Source: Dipteris shenzhenensis
Taxonomy: Eukaryota > Polypodiophyta > Polypodiopsida > Gleicheniales
Length of the DNA: 64,000 nucleotides
Assembly (NCBI GenBank): GCA_047967505.1
Contig: CM106538.1
Direction: 5' to 3' (one strand)
The notes below the pieces were generated by a model. It was not told the origin of the DNA. It saw nothing but the letters and a program-made list of their open reading frames with translations, and did not search any database. Within the stretch, counting starts at the first letter, position 1, and each line of letters opens with the position of its first letter. A program made the position numbers and the translations under genes. Below are positions 47,187-57,506 of the stretch, one piece after another.

Positions 47187-47897
47187 TGTTAGATATCAAT
47201 GCTCCACTCTCGTGTAACTACGCGGGAACCAGCTAACTCTACTTGTAAGCCCCCCATATGAGGAGAAGGCATTTGAGTAGCTCGATTATCTGGTAGGTCC
47301 TGGTGTGGACACCAGATGGGGGCCATGTGTGGCCTGATGGCTGGACGGCTTCAGATAGAGTTAGCACACTGCTAACTAGGCTACATGCAAGTGCAGGAAG
47401 GCATCCCATGACTGACCGCACTGAGGGTAGATGGAGCATTTCCTAGGGCAGCCCACTCTTGGATTGCAGGGCCCGTTTGGAGCCCCAGATGATCCCGGAT
47501 GGCTCTAGGCTGAACGATTTTGTGCCACGATTCTATCATGTGGTCGGTGGCCTATTTCAGGACCGACCCGCAGTCGGCCGTTTTGGGCGGACTGGGTTCG
47601 GTCACCCAGTTGGGTCTAACTGACTACGATTGGTGGCTATATAAGAGCAAGCCCATGAAGCCCATTTCATCACTAGCTATAACAACCCTGATTCCTTAGC
47701 ATCTAGCCTCCGTCCTCTACTGTTTCCAGCACGCCATCGAAGCTCTTCACACAGGAGCGCACGGCTGGGAGGTAGCGCCATCTATTGTATCAGTTTTACA
47801 GTAATCAAATTTTTGATTCTCCATACTATCTGCTTTTCTCTCTTGCATACGAGATCCTGTTATTTGTTGAGCACAGACGTTGTATTGTTTTCTTACA
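47187..47897 (+). repeat. 3' LTR of copia element
   Basis: 711 bp, clearly homologous to 42462-43193. It lacks about 20 bp that the 5' LTR has near 42790 ('gtatccataggttagttgc'). TATA box at 47637-47644. Confidence 0.95.
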
Positions 47898-49293
47898 GCT
47901 TCTTCTTTCTATTACAACAAAACCATTCCATTAGCATAGTGTGCCTAGCTTGTTAACTACCAACTATTTATTAGATATCATCTTCATTACAAATGTGACA
48001 TTTGTTGGTTTAGATAGTGGACCTGAATTGAAACATTCATTCGTTGGATTCCAAAGTGAAAATGTAGTGTGCATCAAGGAACCATTTGGCATTATCATTC
48101 TTAGCTTGTGGTTTTTAAAGGGATTCTTTGTGAATATAGCACAGATAGGTAAATGGTCCACATAGCTATGCCTAGCTCTTGGTCTTTTCAAATCAAATGC
48201 TATTAACCTAATCTTGCCATAATAGACTTATTGTGATACATAACATATGCAACCATTATATAAGCCCCTATTTTGTAGTAATGAAGGATTAAGCTTCTCT
48301 CCTCCTTTATATTAGACTAAAGTTTCCTCATCCCCCTAGGTGAATGCCAAGAAGAACGAAGGAGACCTCCTATGACTTATTTGCTTTTCTTTAAAAAAAT
48401 TTCTTTAGAATCATCTCCATTTGGGTTCTTAAGGGGCATGTGTACAATTCATACATACATACATATATACCCACTATAAAAAATATGGACATAAGCACAT
48501 GCACAAGCTCCTTCTCAAATTTCCCAAAACGCGTCTCGTGCCTTGACATGCATTTTATTGTTTGAAGCCACTCTTCAAAGAGCAATGGTACATGTATTGT
48601 AGGCCTTGCAAAAGCTTGAATCATTAGCCCTAAACTTTAGATCCTTGATGATAACGTTATGAATATGGACAGGAGACCCTATTGTGCTTACAATACAAGC
48701 ATCACTTTTCATTTAAGCAACTAAGGAGGCTATTGTGCTCAAGTGAGCAACAAGGGAAGGATACCATATCATGCTTATAAAGCAAGAATCAACCTCGTGG
48801 ATAGAAGGCTATAATGTTTGTGTGAGCAACTAGGGAAGGCTATCGTGTTCATGTAAGTAATAAGGGGAGGGTAATTGTAGCTCAAGACCCTACATGTGAC
48901 ACTTTCCACACATTCTCGAAAACCTTATTGGTCTTATTAGGGCCTTAGGACATGGGCCACTTAATAATTTCTCACTCTAAACCCATTCTAAGCTATGTGG
49001 TTCAAATCCATTTGAACTATTGGTTTAGAGTGGCAATAAGGTAGGGTGGCCCTAATACAAAGGTATGATGTGGGATTTTGAAGTATGGGTATTTAAATCC
49101 TATTTTCTCTTGGAAACACGAGGTTAAGATTTAGATACTCCTCGAGAGGACAAAAATCGAACCACTACACAAGTGAAAGGTGGGCTTGAAGTCTCAAAGG
49201 CTTACACTCCAAGAGTTTACCTCTTAAAGGCTTTAGCTCTCAAAAGGCTTTAGGAGATGAATGTCCTTAAATTTAGCGCAAAATGAACTTTCG

Positions 49294-49911
49294 TCAGTAG
49301 CAACGTAGTGGTTTCTTCCATAAAACGCGAGTCCCCAAGTCTTTGAATTGCGCAAGAACTGTTTTGCGTAACGTCGCCCCTCTCAGCCAAGTTTTCGCCA
49401 GAGAATCTCTCTGTTGTCTTGAACAATCACAGCTTGGAGGCGCAAATTTAGTTGAGTCACTCGAAACAGTCCTATACACGGTGAAGGTTACGTTAAACAA
49501 TTGATCAAAGGAATTCTGGTATGTTTGCTTCTTCTGAACCTTCTCCGTTTCCATCTCATCGGCGTTCCCTCGTTGCTTCTCAGCGCTTTGGTCAGCTTTA
49601 ATGAAGTTTCTTGTGTTTGAATCAATGAGGGTGGAATACATACGAATTGAGAAATAATGTTCTACTACATCCAAAGGCAAAGGAGCTGAGAGGAAGAAAA
49701 GCTGGAGGAACAAAAAAGAGAGAGAGAGAGAGAGAGAAACCTCTAAGAGAAGTACCGACAGCAAGAAACACGGCACGGAGAAATGCAACGTGGCATAGCT
49801 CAACGTAAACAAAGGAAAAAGGCAAAAGGGAGCATTGGCAGAGAGAGATGCTTCACGATGGATTATAGATCTACTGCGGGAACGTAATTGAGCGCAAGTG
49901 TGTGAGTGCAT
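49294..49911 (-). CDS. Hypothetical ORF with CT-rich leader, doubtful
   Basis: A 205-codon frame on the minus strand. Its first part is a hydrophobic, serine/leucine-rich translation of CT-rich sequence and is probably leader. The later part from the Met near 49640 (MYSTLIDSNTRNF, KADQSAEKQRGNADEMETEK) is more protein-like. No domain recognised. A compound CG/TG/GA microsatellite lies just upstream (49913-49966), as often seen in plant 5' leaders. It could be a first exon or chance. Confidence 0.2.
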   Translation of the reverse strand: MHSHTCAQLRSRSRSIIHREASLSANAPFCLFPLFTLSYATLHFSVPCFLLSVLLLEVSLSLSLSFLFLQLFFLSAPLPLDVVEHYFSIRMYSTLIDSNTRNFIKADQSAEKQRGNADEMETEKVQKKQTYQNSFDQLFNVTFTVYRTVSSDSTKFAPPSCDCSRQQRDSLAKTWLRGATLRKTVLAQFKDLGTRVLWKKPLRCY

Positions 49912-49912
49912 A

Positions 49913-49923
49913 CGCGCGCGCGC

Positions 49924-49966
<43 letters not shown>
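49913..49966. repeat. Compound (CG)n(TG)n(GA)n microsatellite
   Basis: Three dinucleotide blocks in series. A further (GA)n block is at 49717-49738. Confidence 0.95.
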
Positions 49967-49970
<4 letters not shown>

Positions 49971-52005
49971 GCCAAGATGACGAAGGGAGTGGAAGAAGCG
50001 GTAGTGAGTGTTAATAAGTAGGTTGAGGTAGCTTCTTGCTTGACTCTCGAGTGCAATCCCGATTTTTCTGGATGATTTGTAAGTTTAGAGCACGATCACA
50101 CTGGAATGAAAGGCAGGCAAAATGGCAGCGCAAGATACGACGCGAGGCCACACTCCAGACTCCCACGGTGTTGTGTATCAGCAGTATTCAAGTTTAAGTG
50201 CCTGAGAAGACAGTCTTACCTATAGTTAGGCGTGCGTTTACTATCCCACGACATCTGGCAGTGTTTGTGGCGGCAACATGAGGACGACGATTGCCCCTGC
50301 TCTGAGGACAGGCCATTTATGACCCTGACGGGGGATTTCGTCCCCTGGGGGACCTACGTTAACACACCCTTCCGCTTTGGAAATAGGGTGACCGTGCAAT
50401 TAGTCCGCCAGTGATTTAATGCTTCTTGTTGGCTATGGCAACCATTCTCCTACATGATGTCAGAGCGGGAACAGGCTGTAAAGGGAAGCGACTCGAGAAC
50501 CGATTATGGAGAGTTGGACCGTGGGAGAAGAATCGTCAAACTATCAAAGCCTTGCTTTTTTATCAATTTAATATGCCTTGCATTTGCTCCTTGAATTTAA
50601 AGCCGAGAGTCATTTGCATCTCCCAAAATCGTATTTCAATAGTTTTCTTGCGTTGTTCATTGTGCTAGTTAATCCGTCATGTCCGTTATGCAGGAAGGTT
50701 CTGAAGGTCTCTGGGATCGTCACGGGTGGATTCTGTTTGCAGATTGCTTTCACTCATTAAGATGTCTCTTTAATGTGGGCATCCATTCTGGTGGCAAGCT
50801 TAGCCATAGTTTCCAATGTCTTCTTAGCTCATCAGCGTGTTCTTTGAGAAATGCATTTTCCTTTTGCACGGCCTTAAGGTCCTGGGATGTTTTGTTCTTG
50901 GCATAATCTTGCTTAGCTGGTTCTTCATCTCTTGATGTGGGAGTTGTTCTTGTTGAGGTATTCCTACCTCTTTTATAAGAAAAGAAAAATTTTCCAGAAA
51001 AAAGTACCTTCTATAAAAAATTGACAACCGTACAAAGAGGTAGCTGTCCATGAGGCATTGAGAGAAAAAGCTGAAAAAGCTAGCTGTCATGCAGACTGTT
51101 TTGTGGGGTTCTGCCTAGGGTGCCGTGGAAACAGGAGCCAACAGCTAGTGTGGTGGACTATACAACCAACAATTTCCTTGATCTGTGACGGTGCCTGCAG
51201 GCCAAGCCTGGCAGAAATGATTTTTCCTTTTTTGAAACCATTTATGCAAAGTAGAGATAATATCAAGCCATAGTATTGGCGAGAGTGGCAGGCGGACAAA
51301 CCTGGTGTTCCCCATCACCAGGCTGCGAGCTGGCCATGGTCTCCCAAACGCTGCCCTCTAGCTAGAATTCGGGTCATCGAAGTGCCACATATTTTATCTT
51401 TTGGCTCATGACTCGCTGTCTCCAGGTTTCCTTGTTCTGCAAAGTAGTGACAAGTATTGTCTCTGCTAATCTGTTCGAGCCATGGACCTATGGGGAGGCC
51501 TCCATGAGCCTTGAGCCAAAGGAACTTAGGAGATCTTCCTTGGTTCGAGGCTAGTCTACCCAAGAACCTTGTGTCGCACCCATTGCTCCAACCATTGCCT
51601 CTCGCGCGATGAGGTCTAGGGGGACGCAGCTAGCTGCAAGTGTCTACCAATGCGGGTGGTGTAAGAGAACCTAGCCTCTTAGATTGCCCTCTCAAATTGC
51701 CCTACCAAAACCATTCTCATGGATCCCTTTGCAGCTCTCACAAGGGGCAGCCCTTTCAAAGCCAGAGTCTCCAATGGGTGTACTCCTCCCTGCCCAGTTT
51801 GGGCTTGATGGCCCATATCTTCCCTACCAGTCCCACAACTTCAATCCTCTGCCACTCAAGGGAGTTCAAAACCTCATCGTCCCTAAAGGTCTCAATCAAT
51901 GGCCTTTGACTCAAATTGAAGGACCTTTCCTAGGCCTATGTTGTGAACAAGACCAAGAATGGCACGCCTCCCCAAATCCCGCCATCACCTTGCTTTAAGT
52001 GATGG

Positions 52006-52340
52006 GTCATGATCTGGACAGAGAGTCTACATATGCTCGAGGTGGAGCAAGTCTAGAGATATCTGGCAGATAGTAGAAGTACGTGGTGGTAAGATCAAAG
52101 GACCACGCTTAGTGGGACTTTGGATCTATCTCTCTTTGTATTGTGTCCATAGTTTTGGATGGAAATATATTCTTTTGGTAGCTTCTATATCTGGCTGGAT
52201 CATTGTCTTATTGATGAGTCTGCACGTCTATTTGATGCACATGAAGTTTGTGATTCCACTTCCCACAGACACTGTCTGAGCTCCTGGGCTATTCTATCAG
52301 TCTTCCGCTGTGTGTACCCTCTGTTTATCGATTTCTAACA
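52006..52340 (+). repeat. Diverged LTR fragment related to the 52885 element, inverted
   Basis: Its reverse complement matches the first 340 or so bases of the LTRs at 52885 and 54693 (shared phrases include 'cagcggaagactgatag', 'gtgcagactcatcaata', 'ccaaaactatggacacaata' and 'tatctctagacttg'). It ends in tttctaaca at 52340, the LTR 3' end. Substitutions are frequent, so it is much older than the neighbouring element. No PBS follows, so it is a 3' or solo LTR. Confidence 0.85.
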
Positions 52341-52884
52341 GACAGACACAAAATAATCAGCATCAACATGACGGATTAGAGGGCAGCATGGGAGATACAA
52401 AAGACTGTGCTGAAACATACGCAAGACAATAGCGACAAGAAGTCCTGATTTTCGTTAGAAAAGATAGCTTTTGCAGCAAACTGTAGGCTGCATTGTAGGC
52501 ACACAATACAGACTTGCTACAGCAAAAGACAGCACGGGTGCTGAGTCCTGACAGGGTTCAGCTCCAAAGCTCACTCACCTTCACATAGGAAGCATTTTCC
52601 AGTGCTACCAGTACTTTGGCTTCGTTGTAGGCTGAGTTTGACTGACTTCAAAAAGAAAAATTGGGGCTTAAGCAACAGCTTCTTCAGCAACATGAGCTTA
52701 CTTGCACGAGAGGACGGATTTCCGCATGAAGTGTGCTGCATCGGAGGCCATTGTGGACACCCAAAAGTTGCCATGACTTCCATGGAAAGCTACTACCAGG
52801 AAATACAGAAAGAAGGCTTTCACAAAAGAATTCAGCGTACTGTCGACACCTTAGAGAGGAAGAAGAAACAGATATAGAGATCCA

Positions 52885-54126
52885 TGTTAGAAAATTACCC
52901 AACAGAGGGTACGCACAGCGGAAGACTGATAGTAATGCCCAGGAGCTCACACAGTGTGCGTGTGGGGTGTGGAATCACAAACTTCTTAACTTGTGTGCAT
53001 AAAATAGATGTGCAGACTCATCAATAGACAATGAACCAGCCAGATAGAGAAACCACCAAAATAATATATTTCCGTCCAAAACTATGGACACAATACAAAG
53101 AGATAGATCCAGAGTCCCACCAATGGTGTGGTCCTCTGATCTTACCACAAGGTACTTCTTCTATCTGCTGGCTATCTCTAGACTTGAGCCTGCGTGCTCC
53201 ACCTCGAGCGTCTGTAGACTGTCCCCAGATCACAACACCTTGCTGCCCTGAGAGACAGCCAAGGTTCAGCCCTTGAGAGCTCAGTCTGCAGCACACCTTC
53301 TACTCTCCTTCACCTCTAGGATGAGGCCCAAGTAAGTGTCTTCTGGCTGCTCTTGTCTGCTGCCTTTTCTGCTGAACTGTTGGATGATGAAATGAGGCAA
53401 GTGCCTCTCCTTTTATAGGCCCCAAGGGGCTGGCAAAACCTACCGACCCAGGCCCCTAGATCTGGCCGACCTGGTCAGTTCTTCCTGCCCCCCCTGGCCA
53501 ACTTTTCTGGCCCCTCCTGGGCCTCACAAAATTGCCCTCTTGGGCTCTCTTTTCCAGGGCTTGCTGGCCCACGATTCCATGCAAGGGCTGAGCCCTTGGC
53601 CAGCCCAAGATAGGGCCTGGTTGGCTGGCTTTGCCTAGCCCAACCAGCCCTCCATATGGGCTGCCATGTGCTGCTCCATCCCCCGCCATGTCAGCGCCTG
53701 TTCACCCTGCTTCTGCTGCGCCAACCTATGCACCATCATCAGGGTCTGTTGCAGGTCCTTTGCCTGCCCACTACCCTCGCCATATGGCTCGCCATGCCGA
53801 CGCCATCTGCTGGTGTCTGTTGCAGGTCACAATCCTGCCCACAGTCCAGCCATGACTCCACGCCTTGTGTCATCCTGAAGCTGTCCTCTGAGTGCCTCAT
53901 GCCAGGCCTGATCCAAGACAATGTGTCCCTGCCATCTTCCTGCACATGAGCTGCTCCTGATGCAGCCTTTCATCCTTGGGATACCCCACCAACCATGAAT
54001 GCTCCAGATCTATCCCAGATCCACACATCCAGGTAATCTCTCTTTGGGCACATCCTGCCCTAGGTCTCCCTCCCCCACGCTCTCCTCATTTGGGGGCTTA
54101 CAGATGGGGAGGTGACCTTTCCAACA
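52885..54126 (-). repeat. 3' LTR of the 52885 element
   Basis: 1242 bp, nearly identical to 54693-55933. The minus-strand TATA box is at about 53409-53419. Confidence 0.93.
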
Positions 54127-54204
54127 TCCCCTCTCACCGACACATCCAGGCCCAATGCCAACACGTCGATGAAGATGCTCCAGTAACTCCTTGGTCGTAG
54201 TCCT

Positions 54205-54636
54205 CTAGAACTTTTCGATGTCAAAATCTTTTGCTGGCTTTTCATCCAGTGGCTCCTGCCCCACCAGGTCTGGTTCCGCTTCCGCACACCATCCTGGTAC
54301 ATAGGTCCATCTTTGGTAGCACCTCCTGGCACCACCCCCTTCAGTCACGTTCCTGCCTTCGAACTCGAGCAACCCAGCCTCTACGATCTTCATGTTGTCC
54401 CCCTCATAATGAGTGAACAACTTGGAGTCTTCCAGGCACCGTGCTTTGAGGGTCTGCTTCAACCCGTCCTTCCTTTGGCAAGGTCTGCAACAAAAGTACG
54501 TCTCCAGATAACCTGGACCGCGAACTTTAAACGCACTTGAATGAACCTGAGTCACCCTCCTTCTCGCAAGGGTACAATCCTCCAGTCGTGGAAGTCGATT
54601 CCCTAGAGCTTCTGAATCAGGGTCGTCCTTTAGCAA
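54205..54636 (-). CDS. 143-codon ORF filling the LTR-element interior, unknown function
   Basis: The frame begins 56 bp after the PBS and ends 78 bp before the 3' LTR, so it occupies about three quarters of the interior. It is charged, with basic blocks near the N-terminus (LARRRVTQVH) and acidic residues at the C-terminus (EKPAKDFDIEKF). Seven cysteines are present, four of them in YFCCRPC and ARC, but no CX2CX4HX4C knuckle and no protease, integrase or RT motif is seen. It could be a remnant of gag, a captured host segment or a novel accessory protein. The uninterrupted frame is notable in a window where nearly every other retroelement frame is broken, but at this length chance is possible. 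Confidence 0.4.
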   Translation of the reverse strand: MLKDDPDSEALGNRLPRLEDCTLARRRVTQVHSSAFKVRGPGYLETYFCCRPCQRKDGLKQTLKARCLEDSKLFTHYEGDNMKIVEAGLLEFEGRNVTEGGGARRCYQRWTYVPGWCAEAEPDLVGQEPLDEKPAKDFDIEKF

Positions 54637-54678
54637 GGGCCCTGCCTTCAGACTCCCACACCTGTGAGCCTCCTACTT

Positions 54679-54692
54679 GGGCTCTGATACCA
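54679..54692 (-). other. Primer binding site of the 52885 element
   Basis: The minus strand reads TGGTATCAGAGCCC immediately after the 5' LTR: the initiator tRNA-Met site. Confidence 0.93.
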
Positions 54693-55933
54693 TGTTAGAA
54701 AATTACCCAACAGAGGATACACATAGCGAAAGACTGATAGTAATGCCCAGGAGCTCACACAGTGTGCGTGTGGGGTGTGGAATCACAAACTTCTTAACTT
54801 ATGTGCATAAAATAGATGTGCAGACTCATCAATAGACAATGAACCAGCCAGATAGAGAAACCACCAAAATAATATATTTCCGTCCAAAACTATGGACACA
54901 ATACAAAAGAGAGAGATCCGGAGTCCCACCAATGGTGTGGTCCTCTGATCTTACCACAAGGTACTTCTCCTATTTGCTGGCTATCTCTAGACTCGAGCCT
55001 GCGTGCTCCACCTCGAGCGTCTGAAGACTTCTGTCCAGATCACAACACCTTGCTGCCCTGAGAGACAGCCAAGGTTCAGCCCTTGAGAGCTCAGTCTGCA
55101 GCACACCTACTCTCCTTCACCTCCAGGATGAGGCCCAAGTAAGTGTCTTCTGGCTGCTCTTGTCTGCTGCATTTTCTGCTGAACTGTTGGATGATGAAAT
55201 GAGGCAAGTGCCTCTCCTTTTATAGGCCCCAAGGGGCTGGCAAAACCTACCGACCCAGGCCCCTAGATCTGGCCGACCTGGTCAGTTCTTCCTGCCCCCC
55301 CTGGCCGACTTTTCTGGCCCCTCCTGGGCCTCACAAAATCGCTCTCCTGGGCTCTCTTTTCCAGGGCTTGCTGGCCCACGATTCCATGCAAGGGCTGAGC
55401 CCTTGGCCAGCCCAAGATAGGGCCTGGTTGGCTGGCTTTGCCCAGCCCAACCAGCCCTCCATATGGGCTGCCATGTGCTGCTCCATCCCCCGCCATGTCA
55501 GCGCCTGTTCACCCTGCTTCTGCTGCGCCAACCTATGCACTATCATCAGGGTCTGTTGCAGGCCCTTTGCCTGCCCACTACCCTCGCCATATGGCTCGCC
55601 ATGCCGACGCCATCTGCTGGTGTCTGTTGCAGGTCGCAATCCTGCCCACAGTCCAGCCATGACTCCACGCCTTGTGTCATCCTGAAGCTGTCCTCTGAGT
55701 GCCTCATGCCAGGCCTGATCCAAGACAATGTGTCCCTGCCATCTTCCTGCACATGAGCTGCTCTTGATGCAGCCTTTCATCCTTGGGATACCCCACCAAC
55801 CATGAATGCTCCAGATTTGTCCCAGATCCACACATCCAGGTAATCTCTCTTTGGGCACATCCTGCCCTAGGTCTCCCTTCCCCACGCTCTCCTCATTTGG
55901 GGGCTTATAGATGGGGAGGTGACCTTTCCAACA
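54693..55933 (-). repeat. 5' LTR of the 52885 element
   Basis: 1241 bp. A TATA box on the minus strand (cctataaaagg) is at about 55216-55226. GC-rich upstream of it. Confidence 0.93.
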
Positions 55934-55943
55934 ATCCACCCAC

Positions 55944-56382
55944 CCATTCTTGTGTCCACTCACTTGATCAAATTTTCTTTGTCTGGGGACCTGCCAGGAG
56001 TTGGTCCTTCCATTTCTCCTACAGGCTGATTCTCAGATTTTCCATGTTATTTTCTCATACATTCAAGAAGCATTTTTGCTCCTTGTTCTCTTGCTTCCGG
56101 GGTTGCTTCTTGTTATTGACTTTGCTGGGCACCACATGTATATATTGGCATACAGTTTTGTAAGACCAAATGTCATTGTTGCATTCTTGTGTCCACTCAC
56201 TTGACCAGAGTTTCTTTGTCTGGGGACCTGCTAGGAGTTGGTCCTCCTATTTTCTCATGCATTCAAGAATTGTATGTGCTCCTTGTTCTCTTGCTTCCGG
56301 ATATACTTCTTATTATTGACCCTGCTGGGCACAACATGCATAGATTGGCATTTCACTTTTGTAAGGCCACATAATGTCTTTT
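55944..56382. repeat. Tandem duplication of about 200-240 bp
   Basis: Both units start 'cattcttgtgtccactcact' and share 'tttgtctggggacctgc', 'ctccttgttctcttgcttcc', 'ttattgac' and 'ttggcat'. The first copy (to about 56180) has about 40 bp that the second lacks. Confidence 0.88.
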
Positions 56383-56485
56383 TTTAAATTTTATTAATGA
56401 AAAATATAAAAGAGCACAAAATACAATAATATCCATAGGAGTACATACACCTGTACACCAAGACGGCGAATTGATAGTGGCATTG

Positions 56486-56598
56486 TGTCATAACTCCCGA
56501 CTATGCAATTGTGTCAATAGACTTCACCATCTTTAGGTGGTGTGTCATAACTCCCGACTATGCACTTGCGTCAAGAGACTTCACCATCTTTAGGTGGG
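56486..56598. repeat. 57-bp tandem duplication
   Basis: Two units of 'gtgtcataactcccgactat' followed by 'gacttcaccatctttaggtgg' minus its last base, with few differences. Confidence 0.92.
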
Positions 56599-56885
56599 GC
56601 TTTGGTTTCTGCACCTGCATAACCTAAGGGCTGGCATAGGCAAATGGAGGGGGCTGGCAGCAAATGCTGCCAAGGGCTGAGGGGAGGAGGGAGGTGATAA
56701 AACGGGGAAGAAGGTGATGACACAGAAAACGGAGGGGAGGGAGCCCATAAGCAAGTAGCCTTTTGAGCCCAGCTTATGAACGGGGTGAGCAGCTTGATGA
56801 AGGAGGCAAGAAGGCAGGTGTAGAGCTGAAGAAATGAGCTGGGGGAGAAGATGGAGGGGCAAGCAGAAGCTCCGGCAGGATAACA

Positions 56886-57086
56886 GAATGCTATCTTTCC
56901 TTTGGATCATGCCATAACTTGTTTTGGTACTTCTACGACAAGCTCTCTAATATTAGTATCTTTTTTGAGAAGATTTGATGTGTCTATTCCCTAAGAGTCC
57001 ATCCATTCAATCGTTATCTTTCCTTTGGATCATGCCATAACTTGTTTTGGTACTTCTACGATAAGCTCTCTAATGCTAGTATCTTT
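56886..57086. repeat. Direct repeat of about 78 bp abutting an LTR
   Basis: Copies at 56886-56965 and 57010-57086 share 'tatctttcctttggatcatg' and 'acttgttttggtacttctac'. The second copy runs straight into LTR sequence at 57087, the point where the 5' LTR is truncated. Confidence 0.88.
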
Positions 57087-57349
57087 GCACTCAGATCTGG
57101 AGCAGTTTGTGAGAGAGAGAGTTCATCAATATTCTCCAGCACTTTGTTGTGTTTTGTACTGCTCCCTTGGAGCTATTTTTCCGCCCACCATCTGGTGGAT
57201 GAATATACTCTCTTTCTCTCTCCGTCCATATTTATTTCTGAGAGAGTGTTTGTTGCATCTGTGATCATCTATCTGAGTTGAGTGTGTGTAAGAGTTGGAG
57301 AGATCTTGGGTGGAGGTTTGAGTGATTCATTCCCTCTTGATTTCTAACA
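57087..57349 (+). repeat. Truncated 5' LTR
   Basis: Matches the last 263 or so bases of 59867-60566, from 'gcactcagatctggagcag' to 'tttctaaca'. The upstream part including the TATA box is absent. Confidence 0.93.
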
Positions 57350-57368
57350 TGGTATTAGAGCTCTAGGC
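57350..57368 (+). other. Primer binding site
   Basis: TGGTATTAGAGCTCTAGGC follows the LTR directly. One base differs from the usual TGGTATCAGAGC. Confidence 0.9.
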
Positions 57369-57506
57369 TCTCAACTCTTCTTCATCAAAGCACTCTTTGA
57401 AGGGAGGAGTCCCTAGGCAGAAAGGCGATTCTGTTTTTAGCTTAGGCTAGCACGGGAGGTCAGTACATCTTTTTTGCTTCAGTTTTTCAGTTTCCTATTC
57501 ATCGAG

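Larger units (their letters stand above)
42462..47897 (+). mobile_element. Ty1/copia LTR retrotransposon, both LTRs present, dead
   Basis: LTRs at 42462-43193 and 47187-47897 begin TGTTAGATATC and end TCTTACA. The 5-bp target duplication GCTTC is at 42457-42461 and 47898-47902. The PBS follows the 5' LTR and a purine tract precedes the 3' LTR. Internal order is gag, (protease and N-terminal integrase missing), integrase core, RT and RNase H, which is the copia order. Stops occur early in gag (43285), in RT and at the end of RNase H, and an unrelated insertion splits gag. The LTR copies differ by scattered substitutions and an indel of about 20 bp, so the insertion is not recent. Confidence 0.95.
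47903..52005. other. Unassigned DNA between retroelements
   Basis: No gene could be established. A degenerate repeat of about 60 bp occurs at 48670-48880. From about 49290 to 50200 the composition is more gene-like: a minus-strand frame at 49911-49294 follows a CT-rich leader. Other protein-like but unrecognised frames are plus 50232-50414 (GDFVPWGTYVNTPFRFGNRV), minus about 51000-50740 (charged, coiled-coil-like) and plus 51684-51998. Any of these may be old retroelement or host exon sequence. Confidence 0.4.
52885..55933 (-). mobile_element. Non-autonomous LTR element, 1.24-kb LTRs, 566-bp interior
   Basis: Complete element in the minus orientation. LTRs at 52885-54126 and 54693-55933 run TGTTGGAAAGG...TTTTCTAACA on the minus strand. 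Target duplications ATCCA are at 52880-52884 and 55934-55938. The PBS TGGTATCAGAGCCC directly follows the 5' LTR, and a purine tract (ggtgagagggga) precedes the 3' LTR. The interior of 566 bp has no gag or pol domain I recognise, only a 143-codon ORF. LTRs are longer than in TRIMs and the interior far shorter than in LARDs. The two LTRs are very similar, so insertion is fairly recent. Confidence 0.93.

Noticed and set aside
53456-53689. 77-codon ORF found in both LTR copies
   Set aside because: Duplication follows from LTR identity and is no evidence of selection. No domain is seen.
55331-55963. 210-codon ORF spanning the LTR of the 52885 element
   Set aside because: It starts in flanking DNA outside the element, and the same frame in the other LTR has a stop. 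It is probably a chance frame in GC-rich LTR sequence.
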